Positions 10,015 to 23,200 of a DNA stretch of 64,000 bases are shown here, one piece after another. The position numbers were made by a program, and so were the translations under genes. Below the pieces are notes generated by a model. That model had not been told where the DNA came from. It saw only the letters and a program-made list of their open reading frames with translations, and ran no database searches. Each line of letters begins with the position of its first letter. Position 1 is the first letter of the stretch. Location of the stretch: the NCBI GenBank assembly GCA_950097015.1, contig CATNEN010000025.1, forward strand, positions 9,589,001 to 9,653,000, given 5' to 3'. This stretch comes from Macrostomum hystrix (taxonomy: Eukaryota; Platyhelminthes; Macrostomidae).

Positions 10015-12401
10015 ATGAGCAATAACTTCGCGCTGCCCGATTCCGAGGAGAACCTCTGCGAAATTCGCCTGCACGTGGACTTCGACAACCGCCTGCTGCT
10101 GCCGTTGAGCATTCTAGGCATCGGCTTCGAGGAGGCCTCCCGCTTCGAAATGCTGCTGTATGGTAGGCAGCTCTGCGAGCCAAACTGTCAGCTGATCAAT
10201 TGTGGCAAGTGTCAGCTCAAGATTCTCTACCATGACAGCGCGATTGAGCCGAGGGTATGGGTGCTTGCCTTTTTCGATTATATTGCATTTGGAGCTTAGA
10301 AATCAGGAGAACACAGAGACACATCTACATTAAGCTAGAAGGTAGTGCATGATTCATATTAATCATCACACCAAACAAGCGACCTTCAACAATCTGGACA
10401 GGGATCAGGCCTGGCCTACAGTCCGCACAGCGAGTACCTGTATTGCTTGAAGTGGCAGAAGCAGCCAGCCATGGCGCTACTATCGCTGGTTCCGCACGAG
10501 CAGGACATCGAAGTGAAAGAGTTGGGCCTCTTGGCCAGCTGGTTTGCCACCTGGTTCCAGCGGTCGAAGGCCCTATCTAAAAATTCTCTTCTTAAAGCCA
10601 CTACAGACTCAGGCTTAAATAAAGCCAAAGGTATCGACCAACAAGACCTTGTGTCATATCAGCACAGCGATGAGCAGGTTAAGTCTGAGAACGATGCTGA
10701 GGATGAATCAAGTAAGCCGCTGAGTTCCTTTCAAGAGGACGTCGAGCTCGAGTTGGCCCCTGAACAGGCCGACGGAGAGAACAAACCTGCACAATTCAGT
10801 AATATTGTCAGCAAGTAAGCCATCGAATTGCGACAAAAAACTAACAAAAAGTAATTAGCACCGCCACATTTAATATTCTCCCCCACACACGTCCCAGGTA
10901 TTTGCCCAACATGCGCATCATCTATCAGGTGCGCAATGAGATCATGCTTGTCACCCTGCCGGAGCCCAGCCAGCTGGCGAGGAGCCTCGAAGTTCAACTA
11001 GTCTGCCGCAAGGCGGACTCGGAGCAGCCACTGCAGACTGTGATTCTTAATCCTGGTGACGAGCAGGCGGACCGTGAGCTGGTCGCTGCTCGGGACACGC
11101 CCTACTCGCTGATGGCGAAGCTACCGGGCAAGGGCCACCCGGTGGAACTGCTCGAGCTGGTCACTGAGGGCAAAGTGCTGCGGGTGCAGGAGTCGCGCCT
11201 AGCGCCCAAGCATATGAACTTCCTTATGGAGCGTCGAGTAGATCAACGAGCTACGTTTGTACTGCATGTCACCTTCGACGAGAAGACAATTGATATTGGC
11301 AGCCAGTGGCAAGGCGAGTTCTTTCTTGACGTTGACGCCCAGTTGTGGACGCTGTCCATCGGAACCGTGCCGGCGCATGAACACAAAATTTACCGGGTGG
11401 AGAAGCTGACTGGCGAGCCGACCAAACAATCAGAGGGCTCCGACCAGAGGTTACAGATTTTCGAAGGCGGCGTTAACTCTGAAACGCTGTTCACCCCCAA
11501 TGTCATCCAGCTGGAGCCGCAGTCGGACTACCTGATTAGCGTCATAGAGCCGGACACGTGGAATGTGCTGCCTGCCAGTGTGTTGTCACTGCGGCGCACT
11601 TCGCTCTACGTCAAGGAGCTCAGAAATAGCGACGTCCGACTCCACGTCACAGTGCAGTGCGAGGCTTCCCCTATAACCAGTAACGATAACAATGTAGACG
11701 CTGTCAAGAATTATGAGCAGTCGTACGGCAGAAACAATTGCCATACGTTCCAGCGCTATGCTGACGGCACATTTTTCTGCCCTCTGGGTGACAGCGTTGG
11801 CCACACGCGCTATCGAATTCTGCACATGAGCAACCGACGCACGCTGCATCAACCGAGTGACCGCAGACGATTCAGGTCCAACAGTCGGTGCTCATCAGCT
11901 AGCATATCTGCCACAGGCGTCTCCACCACACCACTTGATGCTGCAGACGCGTCCTCTTATTCTTGCGGCGGCCGCTCAGAGCCCGACTCTGGCCTAGGTC
12001 GCAATCAAAGCAGCCTCATAGATAACTCAGACGCGTACGCTGCGACAACAATGCACCAGTCCAGAATCTGCCTACACCTGAATGTTGACCTGACAACGCT
12101 GAAGGCCCGCCTGGTGGCGCCACCGGGCAATGGTAGAAATGCTTCCAGCGGGCAGTGGCCAGACAGCGACAGTTGCTACGTCATTGTGGAGGAGCCCAAA
12201 ATGGGTGGCAAGATTCGCTCGACGCCGTACCAGCTAGGCCAAGACTTTAGCGTCAGTCGCTGGTGCCACTACACGGTCAAAGCCATCGAGGAGTGCAGCG
12301 TCAGTCCGCTGTTCAAGTTTAGACTGACCGACCGCGAAGTGACGGATGTGAGGCAGTGCGGCGTGCAGCAAGTCCAGCTAACGCACAGTGTCTCCAGATA
12401 A
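10015..12401 (+). CDS. unrecognised 718-residue protein
   Basis: Three exons (10015-10254, 10402-10814, 10898-12401) join with matching phases: 0 at the first junction, 2 at the second (SK-YLPNMR). Donors are GTATGG and GTAAGC; acceptors are GGACAG and TCCCAG. ATG 10015 is the first in-frame ATG. An earlier TTG in the frame is not a likely eukaryotic start. No signal peptide or membrane segment is evident. The N-terminal third has cysteine-rich phrases (LCEPNCQLINCGKC). A low-complexity acidic insert follows at about residues 170-215. The long last exon looks like a series of beta-rich modules with alternating hydrophobic residues, broken by a Ser/Arg-rich linker around residue 540. I recognise no domain. 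A canonical AATAAA lies about 200 bases after the stop. Confidence 0.75.
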
Positions 12402-12598
12402 GACTGAATCCTTCTCAGCTGAATAGTTGGTTGCGCTTCAAACAAAACAAACCTATTTTTCTCTTGCCTACATTCTATACTATTCACAAGTGGACAGCAA
12501 GCCACGTTTTTGTCTCAGGACGCCTTTGTTACTTCGTCATTCTTTTCTTGCTGTTTTTTCTCTCAAGCACACTGCTGGAAGTCTCTTTATTTGTACGC

Positions 12599-12604
12599 AA
12601 TAAA
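12599..12604 (+). terminator. probable polyadenylation signal
   Basis: Canonical AATAAA about 200 bases downstream of the stop of the 718-residue protein gene, on the same strand. Confidence 0.5.
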
Positions 12605-13185
12605 TAGAGAGGGTTGACCGAAGGCAGAGAAATTCCGAATTTAAACTCTAGCAATCGAACAATGAAACAACCGAACCTGAATTTTCGCTGTCTCTGTCAC
12701 CTACCCACTTACATTGCCGCTCCAGTCTTTATATGAACTAAATAAATCTGGTAAATTTTGTTCTGTCGAATATGGACACAGCAGTGGAAAAAATAAATCT
12801 TTTTCAGCGATGGCTTTTTAAAATATATTCTTGCAGATACTATCATGACAAATGAAACGTTTTATTAGACTGATAGAACAAATAGATGGAAGAAAAAACT
12901 AAAGCACAGCGATAACGAATGTTCAGTTATGGTTTCTCTTTGAGAACAAAACAATTAATAAATCACTAAAAGGGCTTTTATCCAACTGTTTGTACAAAAA
13001 ACAAGGCACATGAGATTTTCTAACGAAAAAAGAGAATTGAGATTGACGAAAAACGCGAGCATTCGAGAAGCTGTTGTAGTTTTATATATAACTGTCATTT
13101 AGCAAACTGGTTGCAGTTACAGAGAGCAAGCAGTTTAATCATTAGTCTATGGCCCAAATATTAGTTTATCGCTCATAGGCCCTAC
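12605..13185. other. AT-rich intergenic stretch
   Basis: No gene, RNA or tandem array seen. Confidence 0.4.
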
Positions 13186-13189
13186 GGCC

Positions 13190-13556
13190 ATGGGCCATAG
13201 CATAGACTATGAAAAGTACTGAATGGACCATAGACGATGAAAAGTACTGGATGGACCATAGACGATGAAAAGTACTTGGTGCGCCAAAGACTATGAAAAG
13301 TACTACATGGACCATAAACTATGAAAAGTACTGGATGGACCATAGACGATGAAAAAGTACTGGATGGGCCAAAGACTATGAAAAGTACTAGATGGACCAT
13401 AGACTATGAAAAGTACTGGATGGACCATAGACGATAAAAAAGTACTGAATGGACCATAGAGAATGAAGAAGTACTGGATGAGCCATAAACTATGAAAAGT
13501 ACTGGATGGACCATAGACGATGAAAAGTACTTGATGGGCCAAAGACTATGAAAAAA
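13190..13556. repeat. about 30-bp minisatellite
   Basis: Twelve or so copies of a 29-32-bp unit centred on CCATAGACTATGAAAAGTAC, with G/A and insertion variants. Confidence 0.85.
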
Positions 13557-14209
13557 GTAGTTTTCATTTTCATTTTCCATTTCCTTTCTTCTCGCCTAAG
13601 GCCTCGCATATGAATAAATTAGCTTGCTCCCTAGTCTCAATCCGAATGCTAAATGCAGGTCTTATAATAAAGAATGTACGAAACTATACAGAACTGCGGC
13701 TAACTACTAGATTTAAGACTGCGATGCAAAGGGAGATTAATAAAAACTGGACGCAAATCTGTACAGAACAAAAATTTGGTTCTAGTGTTTTAGCTGAACA
13801 GATATTTGATTTTCGATGAAAAAAGCTCCGACAAAAAAAGAATAAAATGTTTCGTTTTTGAAACTGAATAAAAATAGAGTATGATTGAAAAGAACTTCCT
13901 CTATAGTACAATATTTATATGAAAAATATGTACATTAGTTGAGCACTATTGCGAGGCAAGGTTTACGTATCAGCTGAAAAAAAATACGGCATAAATGAAC
14001 TACGTAGGAAAATCACAAAACTGAATTACTAATATTCTAAGCGGTAAATGAAATAATTTTCCTCTGATTAAGTTGCCTACTCTACTGACAGTAGGGAGAG
14101 ACAAAATAGTATGAATAAAAATGAATACAGTCCTATCTGCTTGTAAGTCATCACAGTAATAAGATAGCGTTCATTCACTCCGATTCGAATTCAAATTCGT
14201 GCCACCGGA
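13557..14209. other. probable PNPLA6/7 3' untranslated region and spacer
   Basis: AT-rich sequence downstream, on the minus strand, of the stop at 14210-14212. No other gene is visible. Confidence 0.4.
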
Positions 14210-17200
14210 TCAGCGAGGACCGCCGACTGGTTTCTCGCCGGCAAGGCTGAATTTGACTCGCTTCTCACTCTGCTGCTGCTGCTGCTGCTGCTGACGCCGA
14301 GAACGGGGCGGGCGGCGTCGGCGAACTCCTCCACGGCCAGTTTGAGACTCGTCCTCAGATGATTGCAGAGCTTCCTCGTCCTGAGCCGCCGCAGCCGCCA
14401 CAGCCGCAGTCACGGCGGCAACTGCGTCGGCGCCGAAGAGCTCTGGATCAGAGTGGTGTCGCTTAGAGCGACCGATACTGCCGCCTCCACCATTATTGCC
14501 ACCACCCACATCCGCAGTGCCGCCTCTACTATCGTTTCCGCCAGTCTTCGCGCCTGCCATCGCCGCTGCCGATGTCGAAGCCGTCCTGGTATTGGAGCGA
14601 GCGGCGTCGACCTCCGGATCGCTGTCCTCATGACCCAGCATGAAATCGTCGTCTGACCAGGCCGTCTTGGTGTTGCCACCGTCGCTGAATTCGTCCTCTT
14701 CAGTGTCGTAATTGAAATAAAAGTCTTCGTCGCACCAGCAGTGGCGGGCGTCGTCGTCGAAGTCGATTTTCAAATCGGCGACTCGTCGACCGGCGACCGT
14801 CGGCGATCGATAACTGGCATTGGCACTGCCAGGCCGGTCGAGGCGGCAGACCATCTCGGCCAGGTCGGTGAACTTTAAAGAGGCGTCCTCCCGACCGCCG
14901 GCCATCAGGACGTCGGCCACCTCCTGGGCCACCTGGCGTTTCAGCACCGGAAGCTTCTTGGCCTTGGCCCAGCGCTCAATCTGGTCCAGGCAATAGCGAT
15001 ATCCGACATCGTTGATCTCGTCGAATGATCCGAACTGCAGGGTGCCGTATCTCTCAATTGGCGGCCGCATGTATTCGCAGATGCCGTCTGATTTGACGCT
15101 TTCTAATTGACGCACACAGGACACGTAGGCCAGGCGCGATTGGATCTCGGTGAGGTTCGGCACGTTCACCTGGATAAAAAAACAAAACATAGTTCTAGGA
15201 TGCTGAGATTTCTACTGCAAGTAGACTATTACGAATAATGCGATAGTTTGGTAACTACGAGTGTTCGGGAAAACAAAAATAGACCTATAAATTCTCGTAA
15301 AAAGGGATTTCTTAAACATAAACATCAATTTTTCACGAGCTAATGCTGGCATCGATTACAGCTGGGTGAACTGGGTAGGCAATTAAGTGTCTAGGATTCG
15401 AACCCCAGACCACTCAGTTAGGAGTCTGAAGTTCAAACCACTGAGCTACACTTTCTGCAGCAGTGGGCGTAAGATGTTAATATTTCTACTGTGAGTAGGC
15501 TATCCAGAACGCGAATGAGTCAATATTTTGCAACAAAAAACATCGATCCAGACGCACCCTGCAACTGAAGGGATTCAGCTTCTTGTACAGCAGCCACCAG
15601 CCGGACAGTTCGTCGCCATAGTTAGTCAGATTAGTTTCGTCCTGCGAGCCTACATCAACGGCGAACACCGTCGACGGGCCGTACTTTGAGCGCATCACAT
15701 CGGCTGGCAGATTATTGACATAGCCGCCGTCTAGAAGCAGGTTGCCAGTGTCCGGATCGCACAGAGGTGGCAGGTAGCCGCTGAGGGACATGCTGGCTCG
15801 CACGTAGCGCCACAATGACCCGCTGGTGTGCACTCGCATCTGGGACTTAGTAATATCGGTGGTGATGCAAAAGTAAGGCAGCCAGAGGTCTTCAATGTTG
15901 CGATCGCGGAACACTGTTTCAATGCCGCGATTGAACGCCCGGCCAGTGAACATGGCCGTCTGCGGATAGGTCAAGTCGGCCAGCTTGGACCAGAGCGAGC
16001 CCATCTCGCGGGCGAACAGGCGCGCCCGGTCCTGGGAGGGATGAGAAATGGCAATTGGAGGCATATTCTTGTAGCATTTGATTTTGCTCAAACAGCGTCA
16101 GTTTGTTTACGAAAAAACTCAGGCAGACAGACAGCTCAGGCAGACAGACAGCTCAGGCAGACAGACAGCTCAGACAGACAGACAGCTCAGACAGACAGAC
16201 AGCTCAGGCAGACAGACAGCTCAGACAGACAGACAGCTCAGACAGACAGACAGCTCAGGCAGACAGACAGCTCAGACAGACAGACAGCTCAGACAGACAG
16301 ACAGCTCAGGCAGACAGACAGCTCAGGCAGACAGACAGCTCAGGGAGACAGACAGCTCAGACAGACAGACAGCTCAGGCAGACAGACAGCTCAGGCAGAC
16401 AGACAGCTCAGACAGACAGACAGCTCAGGCAGACAGACAGCTCAGGCAGACAGACAGCTCAGGCAGACAGACAGCTCAGGCAGACAGACAGCTCAGACAG
16501 ACAGACAGCTCAGGCAGACAGACAGCTCAGGCAGACAGACAGCTCAGACAGACAGACAGCTCAGACAGACAGACAGCTCAGGCAGACAGACAGCTCAGGC
16601 AGACAGACAGCTCAGGCAGACAGACAGCTCAGGCAGACAGACAGCTCAGGCAGACAGACAGCTCAGACAGACAGACAGCTCAGGCAGACAAGTGCACCTG
16701 AAATCGGTCCAATCGTTGCGTCTCCTCCGCCCACAGAGCGCCAACAAACGCCCCGATGGACGTGCCACCAACCATGTCGATAGGTATGCCGGCCTCTGTT
16801 AAGGCCCGGATTACGCCCAGGTGAGAAATACCCCTGGCGCCGCCACCGCCAAGTACCAGGCCGACGGCGGTGCTGGTGATGACGCGAGCCAGACGGCACA
16901 TATCCGACATGGGATTAGGCGGCTCGGACAGCACATCTCTGTAGGTTTCCAGTATTCGGCCGGGGCTACGTCGCGCAAACACTCGTTTGGGCACCCGGAT
17001 GTGCAGGTGCTGCTGAATCACTAGCTGGTTGTCGAAGTAAGGCTCCGAGGCTTTGTTGAGAAATTCGGCGGCCCGACCCGGCGTCGGGTACTCAGTGGTT
17101 TCGCGGTGGAGCAGAATGAGCATGTTCAGCAGTCGACTAGAGTCCGGTAGCACCACCTGGGAAAATGGGAGAATGAGATTTGATTAATCTAGAACTTTTT

Positions 17201-20200
17201 TATATGCCACTTTTTTAAATAAGCACGTAGAACTTTGAGTTCAAATTGTCTATGAGTGGGTTTTCAGTAATTTAGTATAGAGTTTGAGTAATCTAGTATA
17301 GAGTTTGAGTAATCTAGTATGAAGTTTGGGTAATCTAGCATGGAGTTTGAGTAATCTAGTATGGACTTTGAGTAATCTAGTAATAATAATAAAAAAACGA
17401 ATACATAGTTTAGTGCCAAATATGAATTTTGAGTTATCTTGTACTGAGCCACAATCAGGTGCAACAGACGCCGACTAACCCTTTTAACGTGATTCATAGC
17501 GTCAACTTTATCATCGGCCAGGGCAACAATGAGCAGACAGTCGGCCTGCCGGATGCATCGCCTTGTCCAAACAGTTCGTTCAAGGTCGCACAGGTACAGC
17601 AGCAGCCGGTGGTCGTCTTCCTGCTGAGCTAGCCAGCTGGTCATGCGGTACTCATTGTCGCGCTCAAACGCACGCCTTCCAAATCGCTTCAACACAATCT
17701 GCGACGTCAGACGCATGCTCGGCCCTACAATGGACAGGGCGTGCTGAAGCTCCAGCGCGAAGGCTTCCAGCGGCACGCGAGAGCTGGCCGGAAACAGCGC
17801 CACAGAGCGCAGGTTGGCCATCGGTACTCGATGAAGATCGACCATATCGGCGCCGCGTCCTCGGCCACCAGGATTGTCAACAATGTTACCTAGCAGGCGC
17901 TGGGATAACACGGTGATTAGCCTGGTGACAATGTGGGGATGTCGGCGTTTGATCATGTTCAGAAGGTCGACTGGGATCTGGGCCAGTTCGCTGTCGCGCA
18001 CGGCTATCACTGTGGTGGCGCGTGGCCGCAGCGTGAACACCTGCATTGGGAGCGGGTGAATTGGGGATCAGAACACTCGAATTCGATAGGACTTCAAGAG
18101 GAATGGAGAGGAGGAGCGTTGGGGGAATTTGGGGGAATGGGGTAGCGGAGGGAGGAGCTGAAGGATCGGGTGCTGGGGGAATTGGTATAGCGGAGGGAAG
18201 AGCTGAAGGATCGGGTGCTGGGGGAATTGGTATAGCGGAGGGAGGAGCTGAAGGATCGGGTCCTGGGGGAATGGGGTAGCGGAGGGAGGAGCTGAAGGAT
18301 CGGGTCCTGGGGGAATGGGGTAGCGGAGGGAGGAGCTGAAGGATCGGGTGTTGGGGGAATGGGGCAGTTCAGCCGTTAAACAATAAGCAAACCTCCAAGA
18401 AGCCGATCCAGTCGCCGCGGCCCAACTCTCCAGTCAGCTGTTTGTGGCCCTCAGGCGTTGTGTGCGCCTGTCTCAGCCGACCCTGCAGCACAATGTAAAC
18501 ATTGCTGGCTATGTCGCCCTGTTTGTAGAGCGGCTTACCAGACTCCAAGAACATCCAATCCAGCACGAAGTCAATCTGGCGCAGGAATGGCGACATTCGC
18601 CTGACAATGAAGTGCGCCACATGCAAAGCAACGCTAGGCTGCTGGCGCATTACGGCGTAGAAATCGCGACATGCAATAACGGCCACGTGGGCCTCCTCTT
18701 CGCAGCGAATGGTGAATAGAGAGGCCTCGCCAGTCAGTGCCGATATCATGCCGGTCATTTCGCCTGGCAGCACCGAGTACAGAGTGTTGACAGCAGGCGG
18801 AGCGCTAGCAGACAGCTGGTGACATTGCTGCAGCAGTTGCAGACGGCCGCTCACCACAAAGAACAGATTCGGCGAATGGTCGCCCTGGCGAACCAGTTTA
18901 GTGCCGGTCTTCACGCGGGCCAGAGTGACGCGATCGTCTAGCAGGGAGGCGTCAGAGAGGCCGAACACTGCGGCTATGTCCTGATTGGAAAATATGTGAC
19001 AAGGATAGAATCACTAGCGAAAAGGGGGATGATAATTTAGCATGAATAACGAATATGGGAAAGCGATGGGGATAATAATGTTAATAATTGTAGGAGGGCG
19101 GCTGGCATTGGCACATCACTTGGTGACATTAGACCCGCTGCCAGCGAGGAGGCAATTCGGCTCATTTCTCTGACTCCTGAGCACACACGCACACAGATAC
19201 TGTACGCAGACACTCGCTCACACAGGTGTGTACATCTGCCCTGACTATCTCATCGTCAGTCAGTGTACACAATGATTTGTACACAATGAGTGTACACAAG
19301 GCAATGATTTCTAATGAATTTTTATTTTTTTATCAGGGTAAAACATACATTTATGAGCTACGAGCGTAGATTACTAGAAAAAAGTTTTTGAATAGGCATC
19401 ATCAAGCATGAGGGCTACCTTCTTGGCCGCATCCATCAGCGTACGGAGCAGGGCGTCACTCTGCTCGCTAGCCGGGACCCTTGACGCCCTACGCTTGCCG
19501 CCCCCGCCGCCGCCGTGCGCAGATAGCGATATGTGCCGCCTGGGCAGTTCACCCATCTCAAGGCCCTCTAAACTGCCCTTCATGGTGCGCCTATTGCCTA
19601 AAGCCTTCTCAACGGCGGCGTTAAAATCTGTGTCGGCGTCGGCGGCTGTGGCCGTCGAAGCAGCTTCTGCGGCAGCGTCCGCGGCCGAGGGAGAGCGAGA
19701 ACGAGAGTGTGCGTAGACGCGAACTGGCGGCGTCTGCCGATAAGACTGCTGCTCTAGCTGCGTCGCCTGTTCAATGAGCGACTGCCCGCCCGCTGTTTAG
19801 GGACGAAATTTCAATATAAAAAGAGAATGTAAATAACCGTTTATGCTGAAAAACTGCATGGAAAGTGGCAGTTTTGACTCGGGAATCTGCAGGGAAAGTG
19901 GCAGTTTTGACTCGGGAATCTGCAGGAAAATTGGCAGTTTTGACTCGGGAATCTACAGGGAGGGAAAGTGGCAGTTTTGACTCGGGAATCTGCAGGGAAA
20001 GTGGCAGTTTTGACTCGGGAATCTGCGGGGAAAGTGGCAGTTTTGACTCGGGAATCTGCAGGGAAAGTAGCAGTTTTGACTCGGGAATCTGCGGGGAAAG
20101 TGGCAGTTTTGACTCGGGAATCTGCAGGAAGGGAAAGTGGCAGTTTTGACTCGGGAATCTGCGGGGAAAGTGGCAGTTTTGACTCGGGAATCTGCGGGGA

Positions 20201-23200
20201 AAGTGGCAGTTTTGACTCGGGAATCTGCGGGGAAAGTGGCAGTTTTGACTCGGGAATCTGCGGGGAAAGTGCCAATTTTGACTCGGGAATCTGCAGGGAG
20301 GGAAAGTGGCAGTTTTGACTCGGGAATCTGCAGGGAAAGTGGCAGTTTTGACTCGGGAATCTGCAGGAAGGGAAAGTGGCAGTTTTGACTCGGGAATCTG
20401 CTGGGAAAGTGGCAGTTTTGACTCGGGAATCTGCGGGGAAAGTGGCAGTTTTGACTCGGGAATCTGCGGGGAAAGTGGCAGTTTTGACTCGGGAATCTGC
20501 GGGGAAAGTGCCAATTTTGACTCGGGAATCTGCAGGGAGGGAAAGTGGCAGTTTTGACTCGGGAATCTGCAGGGAAAGTGGCAGTTTTGACTCGTGAATC
20601 TGCGGGGAAAGTGGCAGTTTTGATTTGGGAATCTGCAGGGAAAGTGGCAGTTTTGACTCGGGAATCTGCGGGGAAAGTGGCAGTTTTGACTCGGGAATCT
20701 GCAGGGAAAGTAGCAGTTTTGACTCGGGAATCTGCAGGGAAAGTGGCAGTTTTGACTCGGGAATCTGCAGGGAGGGAAAGTGGCAGTTTTGACTCGGGAA
20801 TCTGCGGGGAAAGTGGCAGTTTTGACTCGGGAATCTGCAGGGAAAGTAGCAGTTTTGACTCGGGAATCTGCGGGGAAAGTGGCAGTTTTGACTCGGGAAT
20901 CTGCAGGAAGGGAAAGTGGCAGTTTTGACTCGGGAATCTGCGGGGAAAGTGCCAATTTTGACTCGGGAATCTGCAGGGAGGGAAAGTGGCAGTTTTGACT
21001 CGGGAATCTGCAGGGAAAGTAGCAGTTTTGACTCGGGAATCTGCGGGGAAAGTGGCAGTTTTGACTCGGGAATCTGCAGGGAGGGAAAGTGGCAGTTTTG
21101 ACTCGGGAATCTGCAGGGAAAGTGGCAGTTTTGACTCGGGAATCTGCAGGAAGGGAAAGTGGCAGTTTTGACTCGGGAATCTGCAGGGAGGGAAAGTGGC
21201 AGTTTTGACTCGGGAATCTGCAGGGAGGGAAAGTGGCAGTTTTGACTCGGGAATCTGCGGGGAAAGTGGCAGTTTTGACTCGGGAATCTGCAGGGAAAGT
21301 AGCAGTTTTGACTCGGGAATCTGCGGGGAAAGTGGCAGTTTTGACTCGGGAATCTGCAGGAAGGGAAAGTGGCAGTTTTGACTCGGGAATCTGCGGGGAA
21401 AGTGCCAATTTTGACTCGGGAATCTGCAGGGAGGGAAAGTGGCAGTTTTGACTCGGGAATCTGCAGGGAAAGTAGCAGTTTTGACTCGGGAATCTGCGGG
21501 GAAAGTGGCAGTTTTGACTCGGGAATCTGCAGGGAGGGAAAGTGGCAGTTTTGACTCGGGAATCTGCGGGGAAAGTGGCAGTTTTGATTTGGGAATCTGC
21601 AGGGAAAGTGGCAGTTTTGATTTGGGAATCTGCGGGGAAAGTGGCAGTTCTGGTGTTGCCAAGAGATTAACACGCACCACTACTGCCGCTTTCGCCCAGA
21701 TTTACAGACGCCGCCGCGGCTGCCGCTTCGGTCGCTCCGCCGGAAGATCCGGCAGCGGCGTTCTTCGCCGTACTGGACGGCAGCAGGGGAACGCCGGACA
21801 ACTCGGCAATGCGGCTTTGCAATTTGAGCACCTCGCAGTCTGGCAGGGACTGCCGTTCCGCACTGAACAACTCGGAACTGAGGCTCAGATAGTTGTTCAA
21901 CGCCTGAAATGTGACTCGCTGCAGTCTAATAGTGATCACCTGCACTATGCGCACCATGGTCTGCTGGTACTGCTGTTGGGCGAACAGGTTCACCAGACGG
22001 CGGGAGGGAATGCGCAACACCTTGGCATCGGTCACCGCCTCGGCAGACAGAGTGCGATACGGCCTCGGATGGCCAGTGAGCACGTCTAGGAAACTCAGCA
22101 GCGAGTAGATTGGCTGGTCCTGCCCGAACTCGTGGAATCTATGCTGAACACCTGGGGATTAGCCATTGAGGTGGCGGCGAATGGTTTGGGAGCAGGAACA
22201 TAAGTCGGGAAGTGGATAGGAAGTAGGGAAGTGGATGGGAAGTAGAAAAGTGGATAGGAAGTAGGGAAGTGGATGGGAAGTAGGGAGGAGAATGGGAAGT
22301 AGGGAGGAGAATGGGAAGTAGGGAGGAGGATGGGAAGTAGGGAGATGGGAAGTAGGGAGGAGGATGGGAAGTAGGGAAGAGGATGGGAAGTAGGGAAGAG
22401 GATGGGAAGTAGGGAGGAGGATGGGAAGTAGGGAGGAGGATGGGAAGTAGGGAGGAGGATGGGAAGTAGGGAGGAGATGGGAAGTAGGGAAGAGGATGGG
22501 AAGTAGGGAGGAGGATGGTGTTATGTAGTGACTTGCAGCCAGCGCGTATACGCTGAGTACACCGCGCTGGCAGCTGTCTGTTAACTGGCTGAATATCATT
22601 TCATTGTGCGGTGCAGCCATGTGCAGCCAGCGCGCGTACGCTGAGTACACCGCGCTGGCAGCCGTTTGGTTAACTGGCTGACTTTCAAATCATTGTTCGC
22701 TCTATTTTATCACCCCCTAATCCTTACACCCAACGTGCCGTCGCATAAAATATATATCGCTGTTCTCAGGAGCGTGGAGCTCTGACTGTTTACGTTTCGT
22801 TCTAAATACCACCAGTCTAGAGTTATTTCAGATGGGAAGTAGGGAGGAGGATGGGAAGTAGGGAGGAGGATGGGAAGTAGGGAGGAGGATGGAAAGTAGG
22901 GAGGAGGATGGGAAGTAGGGAGGAGGATGGGAAGTAGGGAGGAGGATGGGAAGTAGGGAGGAGGATGTGAAGTAGGGAGGAGGAAGGGAGTATGGAAGAG
23001 GTTGGGAAGTAGGGAGGAGGTTGGGAAGTAGGGAGGAGGTTGGGAAGTAGGGAGGAGGATGTGAAGTAGGGAGGAGGAAGGGAGTATGGAAGAGGTTGGG
23101 AAGTAGGGAGGAGGTTGGGAATAATATTAATAATATTTGTAGGAGGTCCGTGGGCACTGACATAACATTTGGCGACACTAAAAGTGCAGCCAGCGAGGAC

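Noticed and set aside
19771-21680. Overlapping frames of 545-610 codons on the minus strand
   Set aside because: They are translations of the 33/37-bp minisatellite in PNPLA6/7 intron 3, open in all three minus frames. Exons on both sides join in phase without them.
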